Assembly (NCBI GenBank): GCA_903824675.1
Contig: CAIJXV010000052.1
Span: forward strand, 1 to 53,491
Length of the DNA stretch: 53,491 nt
Reading direction: 5' to 3'
DNA from: an uncultured bacterium
GTDB taxonomy: Bacteria > Verrucomicrobiota > Kiritimatiellia > CAIKKV01 > CAIJXV01
The first letter of the stretch is position 1; the number at the start of each line of letters is the position of its first letter. A program made the position numbers and the translations under genes. The notes below the pieces were generated by a model. The model made no database searches. It was not told the DNA's origin and saw only the letters and a list, made by a program, of their open reading frames with translations. Positions 53,351-53,491 of this stretch are shown piece by piece.

Positions 53351-53491
53351 TGAGGTTGCCCCGTTTTGACGGACACGGGGGGAGAAGTGTATAAATGGGA
53401 TTGGGAGGAACGCCAATGCCTGAATTACACCAGCGATCATATGATGAGGAATTCAAGAGGAATGCCGTGGAGATGTGGGCCAGTTCCGGGA
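53351..53491 (+). mobile_element. left end of an IS3-family insertion sequence (truncated by window edge)
   Basis: Starts TGAGGTTGCCCCGTTTTGAC then GGACACGGGG, an IS3-type terminal repeat pattern. It contains the start of orfA at 53416. The right end and target duplication are outside the window. Confidence 0.75.
53416..53491 (+). CDS. IS3-family transposase OrfA, N-terminus only
   Basis: Partial: MPELHQRSYDEEFKRNAVEM then WASSG runs off the window. This is the first helix of the HTH_Tnp_1 domain of IS3 OrfA proteins (family pattern YxxEFKxxAVxL). Ribosome site GGAGGAA 6 nt upstream. Too short to assign a subgroup. Confidence 0.75.
   Translation, partial: MPELHQRSYDEEFKRNAVEMWASSG

Overview
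The window is GC-rich bacterial DNA with densely packed genes. Its content suggests a member of the PVC group (Kiritimatiellota, Lentisphaerota or Verrucomicrobiota): several Gfo/Idh/MocA oxidoreductases beside a ThuA-fold protein, a CBM9-like protein, right-handed beta-helix polysaccharide enzymes, a GTP-dependent PEP carboxykinase, and a ribose-5-phosphate isomerase B fused to serine hydroxymethyltransferase. No rRNA, tRNA or CRISPR array was seen, so the taxonomy is an inference from gene families alone.

Layout. 1-195 is a 78-bp tandem repeat. 216-5916 (minus) runs SIMPL protein, family-5-like glycosidase, CBM9-like protein and two nucleotide-sugar epimerases; the last epimerase is broken by an amber codon. 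6210-10494 (plus) is a sugar-oxidoreductase/ThuA cluster. 10486-16153 (minus) is a coupled purine/one-carbon operon: purD, purE, an S41-like gene split at a G tract, sua5, a YwlE-type phosphatase, and rpiB-glyA. 16305-23593 holds polysaccharide genes: a beta-helix protein broken by a 47-bp duplication, an MFS permease, an oligogalacturonate-lyase-like propeller and a GH43-like glycosidase. 23632-25596 is the decayed remnant of a MarR/RND/OMF efflux operon. 25681-28718 encodes two coupled coiled-coil proteins, one with a GYF-2 domain and Trp-rich heptads. 28880-33250 is a coupled plus-strand run (cation efflux, esterase, MFS), followed by a large beta-helix protein and a tandem amidohydrolase. 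37804-41115 (minus) holds pckG, with a clear terminator, and a PQQ-like propeller protein. 42328-43725 is a DEAD-box helicase. 44478-48953 is a CHASE-PAS-GGDEF sensor gene split by an IS1380-like element. 49963-51645 is a polytopic membrane protein, and 52177-52785 a small stress-type cassette (DUF3309, micro-lipoprotein, CsbD). The window ends in an SGNH hydrolase gene cut by an IS3-type element.

Two themes stand out. First, the gene-poor stretches (1-195, 41.4-42.3 kb, 49.1-49.9 kb, 51.7-52.1 kb, 52.8-53.0 kb) are built from the same few short hairpin modules in shuffled order. One module shows a compensatory base-pair change between copies. A separate 218-bp element with imperfect terminal inverted repeats occurs twice in opposite orientation. 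Second, many genes are broken by different lesions: nonsense, homopolymer indel, tandem duplication, IS insertion and deletion. Several reading frames can be restored exactly from the sequence.

Functionally, the operons point to a heterotroph degrading and oxidising plant- or algal-type carbohydrates. GlyA (glycine, methylene-THF) and RpiB (ribose-5-phosphate) feed the purine steps encoded beside them, and PEPCK links to gluconeogenesis.
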